Positions 6,700-14,571 are shown, numbered from the stretch's first letter. The stretch is DNA of 23,185 bases from an uncultured bacterium (GCA_934871445.1 CAKXBD010000019.1:1-23185); one strand, 5' to 3'. Program-made: numbers and translations. The notes: a model not told the origin generated them from the letters alone.

Positions 6700-7653
6700 C
6701 TATCTGTTTACGACGTCATACGCTTCGCCCCTCAAAAACGCGGCGAGATGCTCTTCTACGCGGCGGTGCAGGCGGAGCCGCGTCTCTCTCGGCTGCCATG
6801 CCACGTGCGGCGTGATATGGCAGTTTTTGGCCTGCAAAAGGGGATTTTCGCCGCGCGGCGGCTCGGAGGAGAGCACGTCGAGATACGCGCCCGCGATTCG
6901 ACCTTCGTTCAGAGCCCTCGCGAGCGCGGCCTCATCGATCAGTCCGCCGCGCGCGGTATTGATGAGAATTGCGGTCGGCTTGCATAAGGACAGGGCGCGT
7001 TCGTCTACGATGTGCAGCGTCTCCGCGCTCTGCGGGCAGTGCAGGGAAAGAAAATCCGAACGTTCGAACAATTCGTCTTTGGTCACGTATTCGTAAGGGC
7101 AGCTCGGCCTCTGCGTGCGGGTATGTACGATGACGCGCATGCCCAATGCCGAAGCGACGCCCGCCACTTTTGCGCCGATATGGCCGAGCCCGAAGATTCC
7201 GAGCGTTTTTCCGCTCACTTCGAGCATGGGGTAGTCGTAATAGGAAAATGCAGAACATTTTTCCCAATCCCCGCGCGCGACGGAGGCGGTATAATCGATA
7301 AGGCTTCCCGCGCCCGCTAAAAGCAGGGAAATCGTATGCTGAGCGACCGCGTCGGTAGAATAGTCGGGTGTGTTGGAAATTACGATTCCGCGCGCTTTCG
7401 CTGCGTCCAAATCGACGTTATTGAAGCCCGTGGAATATAATCCTATATATTTGAGACGGGGCAGGGCAGCGATGACTTTCGCGTTGAGGTCGGTCTTATT
7501 CGCGAGCAGCACGTCTGCGTCCTTGCAGTTTTCGATGACCTGTTCCGCCGTAAGGCAGGGATACAGCCGCAGTTCCCCGAAAGCTTTCAGGGAGGAAAAA
7601 TCCACGTCTCCCGCAAAGGATACCGTGTCGGTGCCGATGAGACAAATGACCAT
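6700..7653 (-). CDS. D-2-hydroxyacid dehydrogenase, glycerate/hydroxypyruvate reductase type
   Basis: A 317-residue member of the D-isomer specific 2-hydroxyacid dehydrogenases, resembling HprA-like glycerate dehydrogenases. The Rossmann motif GLGHIG is at 155-160. Catalytic residues R235 (NTARGG), E264 (SSEPP) and H283 (TPHVAW) are present; the PHxAW form is usual in the glycerate dehydrogenase group. It should reduce a 2-keto acid such as hydroxypyruvate. The acidic residue that normally ends the second Rossmann strand and holds the NAD ribose is replaced by HTRT (177-180), which suggests NADP use (inference). AAGGAG precedes the start with 7-nt spacing. The gene is a single unit with its own promoter, divergent from the NAD operon. 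Confidence 0.9.
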   Translation of the reverse strand: MVICLIGTDTVSFAGDVDFSSLKAFGELRLYPCLTAEQVIENCKDADVLLANKTDLNAKVIAALPRLKYIGLYSTGFNNVDLDAAKARGIVISNTPDYSTDAVAQHTISLLLAGAGSLIDYTASVARGDWEKCSAFSYYDYPMLEVSGKTLGIFGLGHIGAKVAGVASALGMRVIVHTRTQRPSCPYEYVTKDELFERSDFLSLHCPQSAETLHIVDERALSLCKPTAILINTARGGLIDEAALARALNEGRIAGAYLDVLSSEPPRGENPLLQAKNCHITPHVAWQPRETRLRLHRRVEEHLAAFLRGEAYDVVNR

Positions 7654-7715
7654 AATTTACTCCTTTTGCGGCGGGTCGGGCCGCCGTCGAATTAACTTCC
7701 AAATTTGACGGAAAT

Positions 7716-7744
7716 ATTATAGCATACGGGCGGGGAAAGTTCAA
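7716..7744 (-). promoter_or_regulatory. Promoter of the hydroxyacid dehydrogenase gene
   Basis: On the minus strand TTGAAC (7744-7739), 17 bp, TATAAT (7721-7716). The leader to 7653 contains a small GC hairpin (CGGCGG with CCGCCG) just before the ribosome site. Confidence 0.8.
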
Positions 7745-7791
7745 ACATTTCGAGCGGACAATCGGCAAATTCAGTAAAAAAACAAAAAAGG

Positions 7792-7817
7792 TTTACAAAT
7801 GTCTTGACAGATGTAAA
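7792..7817. promoter_or_regulatory. NiaR operator of the NAD operon
   Basis: A 26-bp dyad has left half TTTACA-nn-TGTC and right half GACA-nn-TGTAAA around a central TT. It is perfect except at the unspecified pairs. This agrees with the known NiaR (YrxA) site form, TACA and TGTA outer blocks with inner TGT and ACA. It covers the -35 box (7804-7809) of the nadB promoter. The cognate regulator, niaR, is the third gene of the same operon, so niacin-dependent repression with feedback is expected. Confidence 0.85.
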
Positions 7818-7832
7818 GAAAAGGCGTATAGT
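7804..7832 (+). promoter_or_regulatory. Promoter of the nadB-nadC-niaR operon
   Basis: A consensus TTGACA (7804-7809), 17 bp, then TATAGT (7827-7832). Transcription should start near 7839. Confidence 0.88.
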
Positions 7833-7965
7833 GTTAATGTTTCGGAAACAATTGACTGACAGCGAGAAGTCGGAAAGCTCACGGCAAAACCGAAAAATCA
7901 GAAAATTCAAGACAAAAACTGAAAAAATACTTGGACAAAAGCCGAAAAAGAGGACGAAAAAAGAT

Positions 7966-9360
7966 ATGCCGGACGTGAAAAAAGAAGAAAGCGAAAAGAT
8001 ACCGTACGGGAAAGAAAACGAAACGTGCGCTGAGCTGAAAAGCAAGTACGACATCATCGTTGTCGGGGCAGGCGTCGCAGGCTTAAATGCGGCGTTGTTT
8101 CTGCCGCGGGACAAAGAAATTCTGTTGATTTCCAAAGAGAGCCCCCGCCATAGCGATTCCTATCTCGCGCAGGGCGGAATATGCGTTCTGAAATGGGACG
8201 GGGATTACGACGCTTATTTTCAGGACACGATGCGCGCGGGGCACTTTGAAAACAATCCCGATACGGTGGATTGCATGCTCCGTTCCTCGCGGGAGACGAT
8301 CGCCGATCTGCTCTATTCGGGCGTGCGGTTTTCGCGGGACGAGAAGGGGAATTTCCTCTATACCCGAGAGGGCGGGCACAGTAAAAACCGCATCATGTAT
8401 CACGAGGACTGTACGGGCAAGGAAATCACCTCGGCTCTGTTCAGGCGGGTGAAGCGGCTGAAAAACGTACATATCCGCCCCTATACCGTATTGCTGGATA
8501 TTCTCGCGGACGAAAAAAACAACGTCTGCACGGGCGCCGTGTTGAAAGACCGAGCGGCGGGGAAGGTTTTTCCCGTGTCCGCGGATTACGTCGTTCTCGC
8601 CACGGGCGGAATCGGGGGATTGTTCCGTTTTTCCACCAATTACCGCAACCTCACGGGCGACGGCGTGGCGATTTGTTTAAGGCACGGCGTAAAGACGGAG
8701 CACGTCGATTATATTCAGATTCACCCCACCACCCTGTATACGAAAAAGCGGGGCAGGAGATTCCTCATTTCCGAATCGGTGCGCGGCGAAGGCGCCGTCC
8801 TTTTGGACGGGGACGGGAATCGGTTTACCGACGAGCTTCAACCCCGCGACGTGGTCACGGCGGCCATCTATAAGCAAATGGAGAAAGAGGGAAGCGAATT
8901 TGTGCGCCTCGATCTCCGCACCATTCCCGAAAAGACGGTGCGGGAGCATTTCCCCGCTATCGTCAGAAGATGCGCGGCGGAGGGTTACGACGTCTTTAAG
9001 GCGCCCATTCCCGTCGTGCCCGGTCAGCACTATTTTATGGGCGGAATCGCCAGCGACCTCGAAGGCAAAACGAGCATGCGGCGGCTGTTCGCCGTGGGCG
9101 AGACCTGCTGCAACGGAGTGCACGGAAAAAATCGGCTCGCGTCCAATTCGCTCCTCGAAAGCCTCGTGTTCGCAAAGCGCGCCGCGCTGGCGATCTCCAA
9201 TGCCTATTTCCCCCTGTCGGCGGAAGAAGAAAAAGAAGGTATGCAGGGCTTTGACGAAAGCAACTATAAGGACGAGCGAAAGCTCGCCGCGGAATATAAA
9301 AAATCTGTTCTTGGAGAAATCCAAAGACAAAAGAAAGAAACGGAGGCAAAAAAATCATGA
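7966..9360 (+). CDS. nadB: L-aspartate oxidase
   Basis: This FAD enzyme oxidises L-aspartate to iminoaspartate, the first step of bacterial de novo NAD synthesis. With the start at 7966 it has 464 residues. Visible are the FAD-binding GAGVAG near the N-terminus, SYLAQGG, the HEDCTGKEI block, ATGGIGG, the substrate-site IHPTTLY, RGEGAVL, LQPRDVV, and the FAD-closing block HYFMGGI to NRLASNSLLESLV. The C-terminal helical domain is short, as in many clostridial NadB proteins. The frame stays open back to a TTG at 7804, but that codon lies inside the -35 box. The ATG at 7837 lies at the expected transcript start and has no ribosome site. The ATG at 7966 has GAGG 12 nt upstream and fits the family length, so it is preferred. 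The stop overlaps the nadC start (ATGA). Confidence 0.93.
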   Translation: MPDVKKEESEKIPYGKENETCAELKSKYDIIVVGAGVAGLNAALFLPRDKEILLISKESPRHSDSYLAQGGICVLKWDGDYDAYFQDTMRAGHFENNPDTVDCMLRSSRETIADLLYSGVRFSRDEKGNFLYTREGGHSKNRIMYHEDCTGKEITSALFRRVKRLKNVHIRPYTVLLDILADEKNNVCTGAVLKDRAAGKVFPVSADYVVLATGGIGGLFRFSTNYRNLTGDGVAICLRHGVKTEHVDYIQIHPTTLYTKKRGRRFLISESVRGEGAVLLDGDGNRFTDELQPRDVVTAAIYKQMEKEGSEFVRLDLRTIPEKTVREHFPAIVRRCAAEGYDVFKAPIPVVPGQHYFMGGIASDLEGKTSMRRLFAVGETCCNGVHGKNRLASNSLLESLVFAKRAALAISNAYFPLSAEEEKEGMQGFDESNYKDERKLAAEYKKSVLGEIQRQKKETEAKKS

Positions 9361-10211
9361 ATCCCATTACACAGACGTTACAGGCGGATAAACTCATTAA
9401 AATGGCTTTGGAGGAGGACATCACCAGCGAGGATGTTTCCACCAATGCGGTCATGCCCGAATACAGAAAGGGCAAGGTACAGCTTCTCTGCAAGCAGGAC
9501 GGCGTAATCTGCGGCCTGAGCGTGTTTCTGCGCACCTTCCGTCTGCTCGACGAAGCGACGGAGGCGGAATTTTTCGTCTCCGACGGCGACGAGGTGAAAA
9601 GGGGACAGTTCCTTGCGGAGTTGACCGGCGATATTCGCGTTCTGCTGTCGGGCGAACGGGTGGCGCTCAATTATTTGCAGCGCATGAGCGGTATTGCGAC
9701 CTATACCCGTTCGGTAGCCAAATTGCTGGAAGGAAGCAAGACCAAATTGCTGGATACCCGCAAGACGACCCCCAACATGCGCATTTTTGAAAAGTATGCC
9801 GTGCGCGTGGGCGGGGGGAATAACCACCGCTATAACCTTTCGGACGGCGTTTTGCTCAAAGATAACCATATCGGGGCGGCGGGCGGAGTCGCGGCTGCCG
9901 TCAGGGCAGCGAAGGAATACGCGCCGTTCGTCCGCAAAATCGAAATCGAGGTCGAGACGCTGGAACAGCTGAAAGAGGCTTTGGACGCGGGCGCGGATAT
10001 CGTCATGCTGGACAACATGTCCCCCGAAAATATGGCGGAAGCCGTGAAAATGGCAAAGGGACGCGCTGAGACGGAATGTTCCGGCAACGTCACGAAAGAA
10101 AATATTTCTCGGCTCGTCAATCTGGGGGTAGATTATATTTCCAGCGGCGCGCTCACCCATTCGGCGCCCATTCTCGACGTGTCTTTGAAAAATCTGCATC
10201 CCGTGGATTGA
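9357..10211 (+). CDS. nadC: Nicotinate-nucleotide pyrophosphorylase (quinolinate phosphoribosyltransferase)
   Basis: A 284-residue enzyme that joins quinolinate and PRPP, releasing CO2 to give nicotinate mononucleotide. Family marks are the N-terminal EEDITSEDVS (19-28), substrate-binding residues in TRKT (134-137), R142 and K146, H157-R158 in GGNNHR, KDNH (168-171), IEVE around 197-200 and MLDN (217-220), and a C-terminal GVDYISSGALTHS phosphate loop. The length is normal. The start codon overlaps the nadB stop by 4 nt, so the two are translationally coupled. The quinolinate it uses needs NadA, whose gene is not in this window. Confidence 0.96.
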   Translation: MNPITQTLQADKLIKMALEEDITSEDVSTNAVMPEYRKGKVQLLCKQDGVICGLSVFLRTFRLLDEATEAEFFVSDGDEVKRGQFLAELTGDIRVLLSGERVALNYLQRMSGIATYTRSVAKLLEGSKTKLLDTRKTTPNMRIFEKYAVRVGGGNNHRYNLSDGVLLKDNHIGAAGGVAAAVRAAKEYAPFVRKIEIEVETLEQLKEALDAGADIVMLDNMSPENMAEAVKMAKGRAETECSGNVTKENISRLVNLGVDYISSGALTHSAPILDVSLKNLHPVD

Positions 10212-10233
10212 ACAAAAAAGGGAGGAAAGGAAA

Positions 10234-10767
10234 ATGACGACGGATAATATCGGTATCATGGCGCGGGAAAAGCGTCGGGAACGCATACTCGTCGCGCTGG
10301 GCGCGACGGCCGAACCGCAGAGCGCGGGTGCGCTCGGAGACCGCTTCGGCGTTTCGAGACAGGTCATCGTGCAGGACATCGCAGTGCTCAGGGCGGAGGG
10401 CGCGCCCATTGTCTCCACAAACCGAGGCTATATTCTGGCTTCGGGCAGACAGGCGTCGCGCGTCTTTAAGGTCTTTCACGGGGAGGACAGACTCAAAGAG
10501 GAGCTGGAACTCGTCGTGGACAGGGGCGGGACGGTGAAAAACGTCATCGTCAGCCATCGGATTTACGGACGGATAGAAGCGGAATTGAATATCTCCAACC
10601 GCGTGGAAGTCTCCGAGTTTCTTCGGAGTATCCAAGGCGGGACGAGCCGTCCCTTAATGGTGGTGACGGGCGGGTATCATTATCATACCGTGACGGCGGC
10701 AAACGAGAACGATTTGGACGAAATAGAAACCGCGTTGAGAAAAAGCGGCTTTTTGGTGGATAAATAA
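10234..10767 (+). CDS. niaR: NiaR niacin-responsive transcription repressor
   Basis: A 177-residue regulator with an N-terminal winged helix-turn-helix (about 12-70, SAGALGDRFGVSRQVIVQDIAVLR) and a C-terminal 3H domain. The metal-binding set known from the Thermotoga protein (H79, E87, H146, H148) appears here at a constant offset of +3: H82, E90, H149, H151. A third family histidine lies at 108 (VSHRIYG). In other Firmicutes NiaR binds nicotinic acid and represses NAD synthesis and niacin uptake genes. Here it follows nadC by 22 nt with GGAGG 8 nt before its start. A matching operator covers the operon promoter, so it should repress its own synthesis too. Confidence 0.95.
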   Translation: MTTDNIGIMAREKRRERILVALGATAEPQSAGALGDRFGVSRQVIVQDIAVLRAEGAPIVSTNRGYILASGRQASRVFKVFHGEDRLKEELELVVDRGGTVKNVIVSHRIYGRIEAELNISNRVEVSEFLRSIQGGTSRPLMVVTGGYHYHTVTAANENDLDEIETALRKSGFLVDK

Positions 10768-10778
10768 AGAGGGCAGGT

Positions 10779-11597
10779 ATGGAAGTAACGGTATTTTCGG
10801 GCGAGTACGGGGATTCGGATGCGCTGAAAAAGGAACACGCGCTGGGGCTCTTCGTCTCGACGGGAGAGCATCAAATTTTATTCGATTTCGGAAATAAAAC
10901 AGCGGCTAAAAACCTTCGCGCCCTTTCGCTGTCGGCGGCGGAAGCGGATTTGGCGGTGCTTTCGCACGGCCATTCGAGCGCCGGCGGGGGACTGAAAGAG
11001 CTCGCGTCCGCGCTTCGCGGCATCAGGATTTACGCCCGCGAGTCGGCGTTCGACGCGCACTATTTCAAAAAATCCCGTTTGAGTTACAAGACCGTTTCCC
11101 TGCCGAAAAAATTGTCGCGGGAGGGATTTTCGTTCGTAAAGAGTTTTCTCAAAATCGATGACGAGCTTTCGATTATTTCCAATTTCAAACCGACGAAGAA
11201 GATTTTGGAGGAACCGCGCTATTTTGTGGACGGCGATCGTTTTTTCGAGCCGGATACCTTTTCCCATGAGCTCGCGCTGATCGCGACGGACGAAGATTCG
11301 CTGACGCTGTTTGTCGGCGGGGCGCACGCGGGATTGATGCAGATCATCGAGCGCGCGGAAAAGACGTTTTCAAAGCAAGTCGGAAAAGTCGTAGGGGCGC
11401 TGGAACTTACGGACAAGAAGGGAAAGCCGCTGTACTCGGAGGAACGCACGCGGAATTTCGCCTTCGAGCTGGAAAAATTCACGCGGGCGGAATTCTATTT
11501 CGCGAGCGGCGTCGGAGATTCGGTTTTCGGCGTATTGCAGGAGGAGCTGGGGGAACGGATTCGCCGTCTGAACGTAGGGGAGACGCGACGGATATAA
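10779..11597 (+). CDS. Metallo-beta-lactamase-fold protein with degenerate metal site
   Basis: A 272-residue protein with the layout of the clostridial/archaeal MBL subfamily typified by MJ0937-like proteins: FDFG (35-38) for FDTG, then the metal motif, and GGAHAG (180-185) for the usual TGCAHAG. The canonical HxHxDH is here H63-G-H65-S-S67-A68, so the aspartate and the third histidine are gone. The C-terminal histidine motif of the family is replaced by ASGVGD. It is therefore probably not a normal two-metal hydrolase; it may bind one metal, a ligand, or act structurally. It starts 11 nt after niaR, so it should be co-transcribed with the NAD genes. A role in NAD or niacin metabolism is only suggested by position. 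Confidence 0.75.
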   Translation: MEVTVFSGEYGDSDALKKEHALGLFVSTGEHQILFDFGNKTAAKNLRALSLSAAEADLAVLSHGHSSAGGGLKELASALRGIRIYARESAFDAHYFKKSRLSYKTVSLPKKLSREGFSFVKSFLKIDDELSIISNFKPTKKILEEPRYFVDGDRFFEPDTFSHELALIATDEDSLTLFVGGAHAGLMQIIERAEKTFSKQVGKVVGALELTDKKGKPLYSEERTRNFAFELEKFTRAEFYFASGVGDSVFGVLQEELGERIRRLNVGETRRI

Positions 11598-11634
11598 AAG
11601 AATTGACGGAGTGGAGAAAAAAGGGCGGAAGAAT

Positions 11635-12177
11635 ATGAGTGAAATAGAAAAATATAAAAAGGCGACCCGTATATTTAGAGTGGCGGGGCTGATTACGTTT
11701 CCCTTGATGTTTATTTATTATTTAATAATCGTATTGTCAAATCGGGAAGAGTTTAACGTAAAGTGTGCCGTCGCTGTCTCTGTATTTTTCGGAACGGTAG
11801 CGATTTTCGTTATGGTTGCTTTGATATTCGAGAGGAAGAGACGTTATCTGGTCGATAAATATTTCGGCAGAGTTTCCGCCGAGGATATCGAAAAAAGCAA
11901 AGAGCTGCTGAGCCGAATAAAAATTGTCGTCAAAGGCGGGGAGTATAGTTTTTTAGGCGAGGGAAAATTTGGCACAACAACGTTGAAAGGCTATTTGAAT
12001 CAAATGGCAAAAGGACATAAAATATATAAAGGAGCGGCGGAATTTTATTTTGCTCTCCGACAGGCAATCGAGGAGGCGCCCGAAAGCGAAAGAGATTTGA
12101 CGGAAAACAAGGAATTTAATGCGTATGTAAGAGAACAGGGGGAATTATTCGAGAAAAACGCAACGAGCGATATATGA
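11635..12177 (+). CDS. Two-helix membrane protein of unknown function
   Basis: A 180-residue protein I do not recognise. Two membrane helices are at about residues 17-38 and 45-65. They are followed by a basic cytosolic face (ERKRRYLVDKYFG) and about 110 soluble residues with helical, charged sequence. It is visibly AT-richer than the genes before it. The ATG at 11635 is chosen; it has only a weak GGCGGAAG upstream. A GTG at 11611 would add 8 residues. It follows the MBL gene with no promoter that I can see and a hairpin after it, so it is probably the last gene of the NAD operon. It is not a known NAD gene. Confidence 0.7.
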   Translation: MSEIEKYKKATRIFRVAGLITFPLMFIYYLIIVLSNREEFNVKCAVAVSVFFGTVAIFVMVALIFERKRRYLVDKYFGRVSAEDIEKSKELLSRIKIVVKGGEYSFLGEGKFGTTTLKGYLNQMAKGHKIYKGAAEFYFALRQAIEEAPESERDLTENKEFNAYVREQGELFEKNATSDI

Positions 12178-12191
12178 AAAAACAATAAAAC

Positions 12192-12229
12192 TATCCCGCT
12201 TTATTTCTTTTAAGGAATAAGGCGGGATA
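12192..12229. terminator. Hairpin terminator after the NAD operon
   Basis: A 14-bp stem (TATCCCGCTTTATT arm, 12192-12205, with 12216-12229) has one G-T pair. The plus-strand T run is poor (ATTCT), so efficiency is uncertain. From 12230 to 12346 I see no convincing promoter for the next gene, only a TATAAA at 12297. Confidence 0.6.
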
Positions 12230-12363
12230 ATTCTGAAAAAGTAAGGATTTTTTTGTTTTCGACAAAAGTCCCCTGAAAAATTTCCTTTTTGTTTGTTATA
12301 AATCGCGTTCGGCTTTCATAGATTAAAGCAGAACGATACCGAAAGGAAAAAGGAGATTTTTTT

Positions 12364-13371
12364 ATGAACGAAGAAATCGAATATGCCGAAATGCTGGAAA
12401 TTCCCGTTTCTACGGTCAATGTGGTCAAAAAAAAGAACCGTCGGATCCGCGGGAAAAATCAGCCGAGTCTCAAAGAGCGCCTCATTTCCCGCGTGAACGA
12501 CAGAGTGGGGAATGACTCCTATGCGGAAGATAATAGCGCTTATTCCGCGCCCGCGTCCGCGCTGGAACAAAACCCGATATACGCTTCCGCGGAGAACGCG
12601 GCGATCGAGGGCGCCGCGCAGAATACGTCCGCGCCCGAATCGGAGGTCAACGCCTATGCTTACGCGGACGGCGGCGAACGCCTTGAAACCGTCCTGCTTT
12701 CGGACGAAGATGGCGGCCCCGCGAAAAAGCGCCGCGGCCGTTTTTTCTTCGGCCGCAAGGACGAGTCCGGACCTTTGGACGAAGATGGCGGCTTCGGGGA
12801 CGACGGCGGCACGGGAGTAATAAAGACCAAAGCCGAACGCCGTTCGGGAATTTTCCTCACGGTGGAATTTGCGCTCGCCTGCGCGCTTTGCGGGACAATT
12901 TTCCTCACTAACGTCTTTATGCCCACGAGTGCGATCAATACGTTTTTCCGCAGCCTGATGCCCGCGGAAGAGGAACAGGCCGACAATCGCATTTATTCCG
13001 ACTTTACGCTGGCGAGCGTCGTCAGCGAGCTGTCCGACGCGGAAATTACCGTTTCTCCTGCGGGAGTGCTCTCCTTCACGGACGAATGTTGCGTCTATCC
13101 CGCGGTGGACGGAAAAGTTGCAGAAGTGACAAAGAACGCTTCGGGGACTTACGACGTAAAAATTTCGCATACGGACAGTTTTTACGGAATCATCAGCGGA
13201 TTGGACTATGTATATTATACCGTCGGCGATAAAGTGTATTCCAATGTTCCCGTGGGCTTCTCGAAGGGCGAATCTGCCGTACAGGTGACGATGTATTCGG
13301 GCGACGAGCTTCTGAATTGCTATGCGGTGGACGACGAAAACTGCCTGACCTGGATAGAGAGCGAGAGCTGA
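12364..13371 (+). CDS. spoIVFA: SpoIVFA-like sporulation membrane protein (degenerate M23/LytM)
   Basis: A 335-residue protein. Residues 1-160 are low-complexity and charged, including repeated DEDGG stretches. One membrane helix is at about 165-187. The extracytosolic end (about 240-325, VYPAVDGKVAEV, FYGIISGLDYVYYTVGDKV) has the outline of an M23/LytM fold but lacks its HxxxD and HxH zinc residues, as in SpoIVFA. In Bacillus subtilis SpoIVFA holds and restrains the protease SpoIVFB in the forespore outer membrane. The identification rests on this architecture plus the SpoIVFB-type gene 22 nt downstream; sequence likeness alone is weak. The N-terminal region is longer than usual. AAAGGAG lies 9 nt before the start. 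Confidence 0.78.
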   Translation: MNEEIEYAEMLEIPVSTVNVVKKKNRRIRGKNQPSLKERLISRVNDRVGNDSYAEDNSAYSAPASALEQNPIYASAENAAIEGAAQNTSAPESEVNAYAYADGGERLETVLLSDEDGGPAKKRRGRFFFGRKDESGPLDEDGGFGDDGGTGVIKTKAERRSGIFLTVEFALACALCGTIFLTNVFMPTSAINTFFRSLMPAEEEQADNRIYSDFTLASVVSELSDAEITVSPAGVLSFTDECCVYPAVDGKVAEVTKNASGTYDVKISHTDSFYGIISGLDYVYYTVGDKVYSNVPVGFSKGESAVQVTMYSGDELLNCYAVDDENCLTWIESES

Positions 13372-13393
13372 CGCGCGGCGTCTGAAAACGAAA

Positions 13394-14308
13394 GTGAATC
13401 TTTCGGAAACGGGCGCCCGCGAGCGCCCCGAAAAGCGCAAAAAGAAAAAATTCCGCCTCCCCCTTCGTCGGAACAGGCTGAAAATTCATCCGCTGTTTTT
13501 GTTGCTCGGAGTATATTACTGCTTTATCGGCGAACTGCCCATATTCCTTTTGAGCGCGCTCGTCGCGCTTCAACACGAATGTGCGCACGCCTTTGCTGCG
13601 GCAAAGCTCGGATATAAGCTCGACCGCGTGGTTCTGATGCCCTACGGCGCCGTCATAGACGGAGACTTGTCGGGCATCAGCTTCAAAGACGAGTTTTTTG
13701 TCGCCGTTTGGGGCCCCTTGTGCAATCTCTTTACGGCGGCGGGCTTCGCCGCGCTGTGGTGGTTCTGGCCCGATACCTATGCCTTTACCGATACGGCGTG
13801 TTTTATCTCTTTGGCAATCGGGCTGATTAATTTTATTCCCGCCTACCCGCTGGACGGGGGCAGGGTATTGAAATGCGCTCTCAGAGCATGGATGAAGGAA
13901 AAAAGCGCGGAACGCATTTGCCGCGGCGTGACTTTGAGTGTGGCGGCGGGGCTTCTGACCGCGTTCGTCGTTCTCTGTGTCAGAAAATCCCCCAATTTTA
14001 CGCTGCTCGCGTTTGCGCTCTTTCTCGTCGCGGGCGCGTTCGGGAATCCGAAAAACGCCGACGCCGCCTATCGGAAAATCAATTTTTCCTCCAAAGCGGC
14101 TTTCCGACGCGGCGTGGAAATCCGCCGCGTCGCCGTCGAGGAGACTTGCTCCTTAAAACGCGCCGTCGGGTTTATCGAGCAGGATAAATACCTGATTTTG
14201 GACGTCTACGACGAAAGGGAAAATTATCTCGGGGAAATCGGCCAAAACGAATTGGCGGAAATTTTCTCCCGCGCGGAAATATACGATCCTATCGGCGACT
14301 TTCTGTAA
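13394..14308 (+). CDS. spoIVFB: SpoIVFB-like M50 intramembrane metalloprotease
   Basis: A 304-residue site-2-type protease. It has the zinc motif H61-E-C-A-H65 in a membrane helix and the second ligand motif with D154 in PLDGGR. Several hydrophobic segments span about 33-215. A C-terminal regulatory part (about 225-304) has CBS-like sequence, as in SpoIVFB. In sporulating Firmicutes this enzyme cuts pro-sigma-K. The start is a GTG with no clear ribosome site, 22 nt after the spoIVFA stop; no ATG in this frame precedes it without an intervening stop, so translation is probably coupled. The first 30 residues are very basic. Presence of the pair suggests endospore formation, although a non-sporulating relative could also retain it. 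Confidence 0.87.
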   Translation: MNLSETGARERPEKRKKKKFRLPLRRNRLKIHPLFLLLGVYYCFIGELPIFLLSALVALQHECAHAFAAAKLGYKLDRVVLMPYGAVIDGDLSGISFKDEFFVAVWGPLCNLFTAAGFAALWWFWPDTYAFTDTACFISLAIGLINFIPAYPLDGGRVLKCALRAWMKEKSAERICRGVTLSVAAGLLTAFVVLCVRKSPNFTLLAFALFLVAGAFGNPKNADAAYRKINFSSKAAFRRGVEIRRVAVEETCSLKRAVGFIEQDKYLILDVYDERENYLGEIGQNELAEIFSRAEIYDPIGDFL

Positions 14309-14332
14309 AGGATTTTGCCGCGCCGTAAACGA

Positions 14333-14360
14333 TTGACGGTGTTCACAAAACAGTTATATT
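14333..14360 (+). promoter_or_regulatory. Orphan promoter-like site
   Basis: TTGACG (14333-14338), 16 bp, TATATT (14355-14360). No convincing gene follows before the rng promoter; a 61-codon frame at 14368 has no ribosome site and a basic, biased composition. It could be an extra rng promoter or drive a small RNA. Confidence 0.35.
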
Positions 14361-14478
14361 ATCGTAAATGGCTGACGGGATTCTCAAACGGCCGTTTTAC
14401 CGTAAAGGGACGATAGCTTTCATAAAGGCGGCGGCCGTAAAAATATACAAAAAACGCCGACGAATTTTCAAAACCCCC

Positions 14479-14507
14479 TTGCAAAAAGTTTCGTTATATG
14501 CTATACT
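14479..14507 (+). promoter_or_regulatory. Promoter of the RNase E/G gene
   Basis: TTGCAA (14479-14484), 17 bp, TATACT (14502-14507), 65 nt before the start codon. Confidence 0.75.
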
Positions 14508-14571
14508 ATGGTTAAGCGGAATTTTCCGCGCCTCAACAGTGCAAGAAATTTGAAGGTTCGGATATATATAC

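Noticed and set aside
8677..9330. Minus-strand frame of 217 codons opposite nadB
   Set aside because: It is low-complexity (Phe runs) and has no ribosome site or homology; nadB is certain.
9378..10418. Minus-strand frame of 346 codons opposite nadC and niaR
   Set aside because: It crosses two well-identified genes and an intergenic ribosome site; composition is that of an antisense shadow.
12316..13440. Minus-strand frame of 374 codons opposite spoIVFA
   Set aside because: It has no start signals and spans the plus-strand ribosome site and the spoIVFA/spoIVFB junction.
14368..14553. 61-codon plus frame before rng
   Set aside because: It has no ribosome site, contains the rng promoter inside it, and has a biased basic composition.
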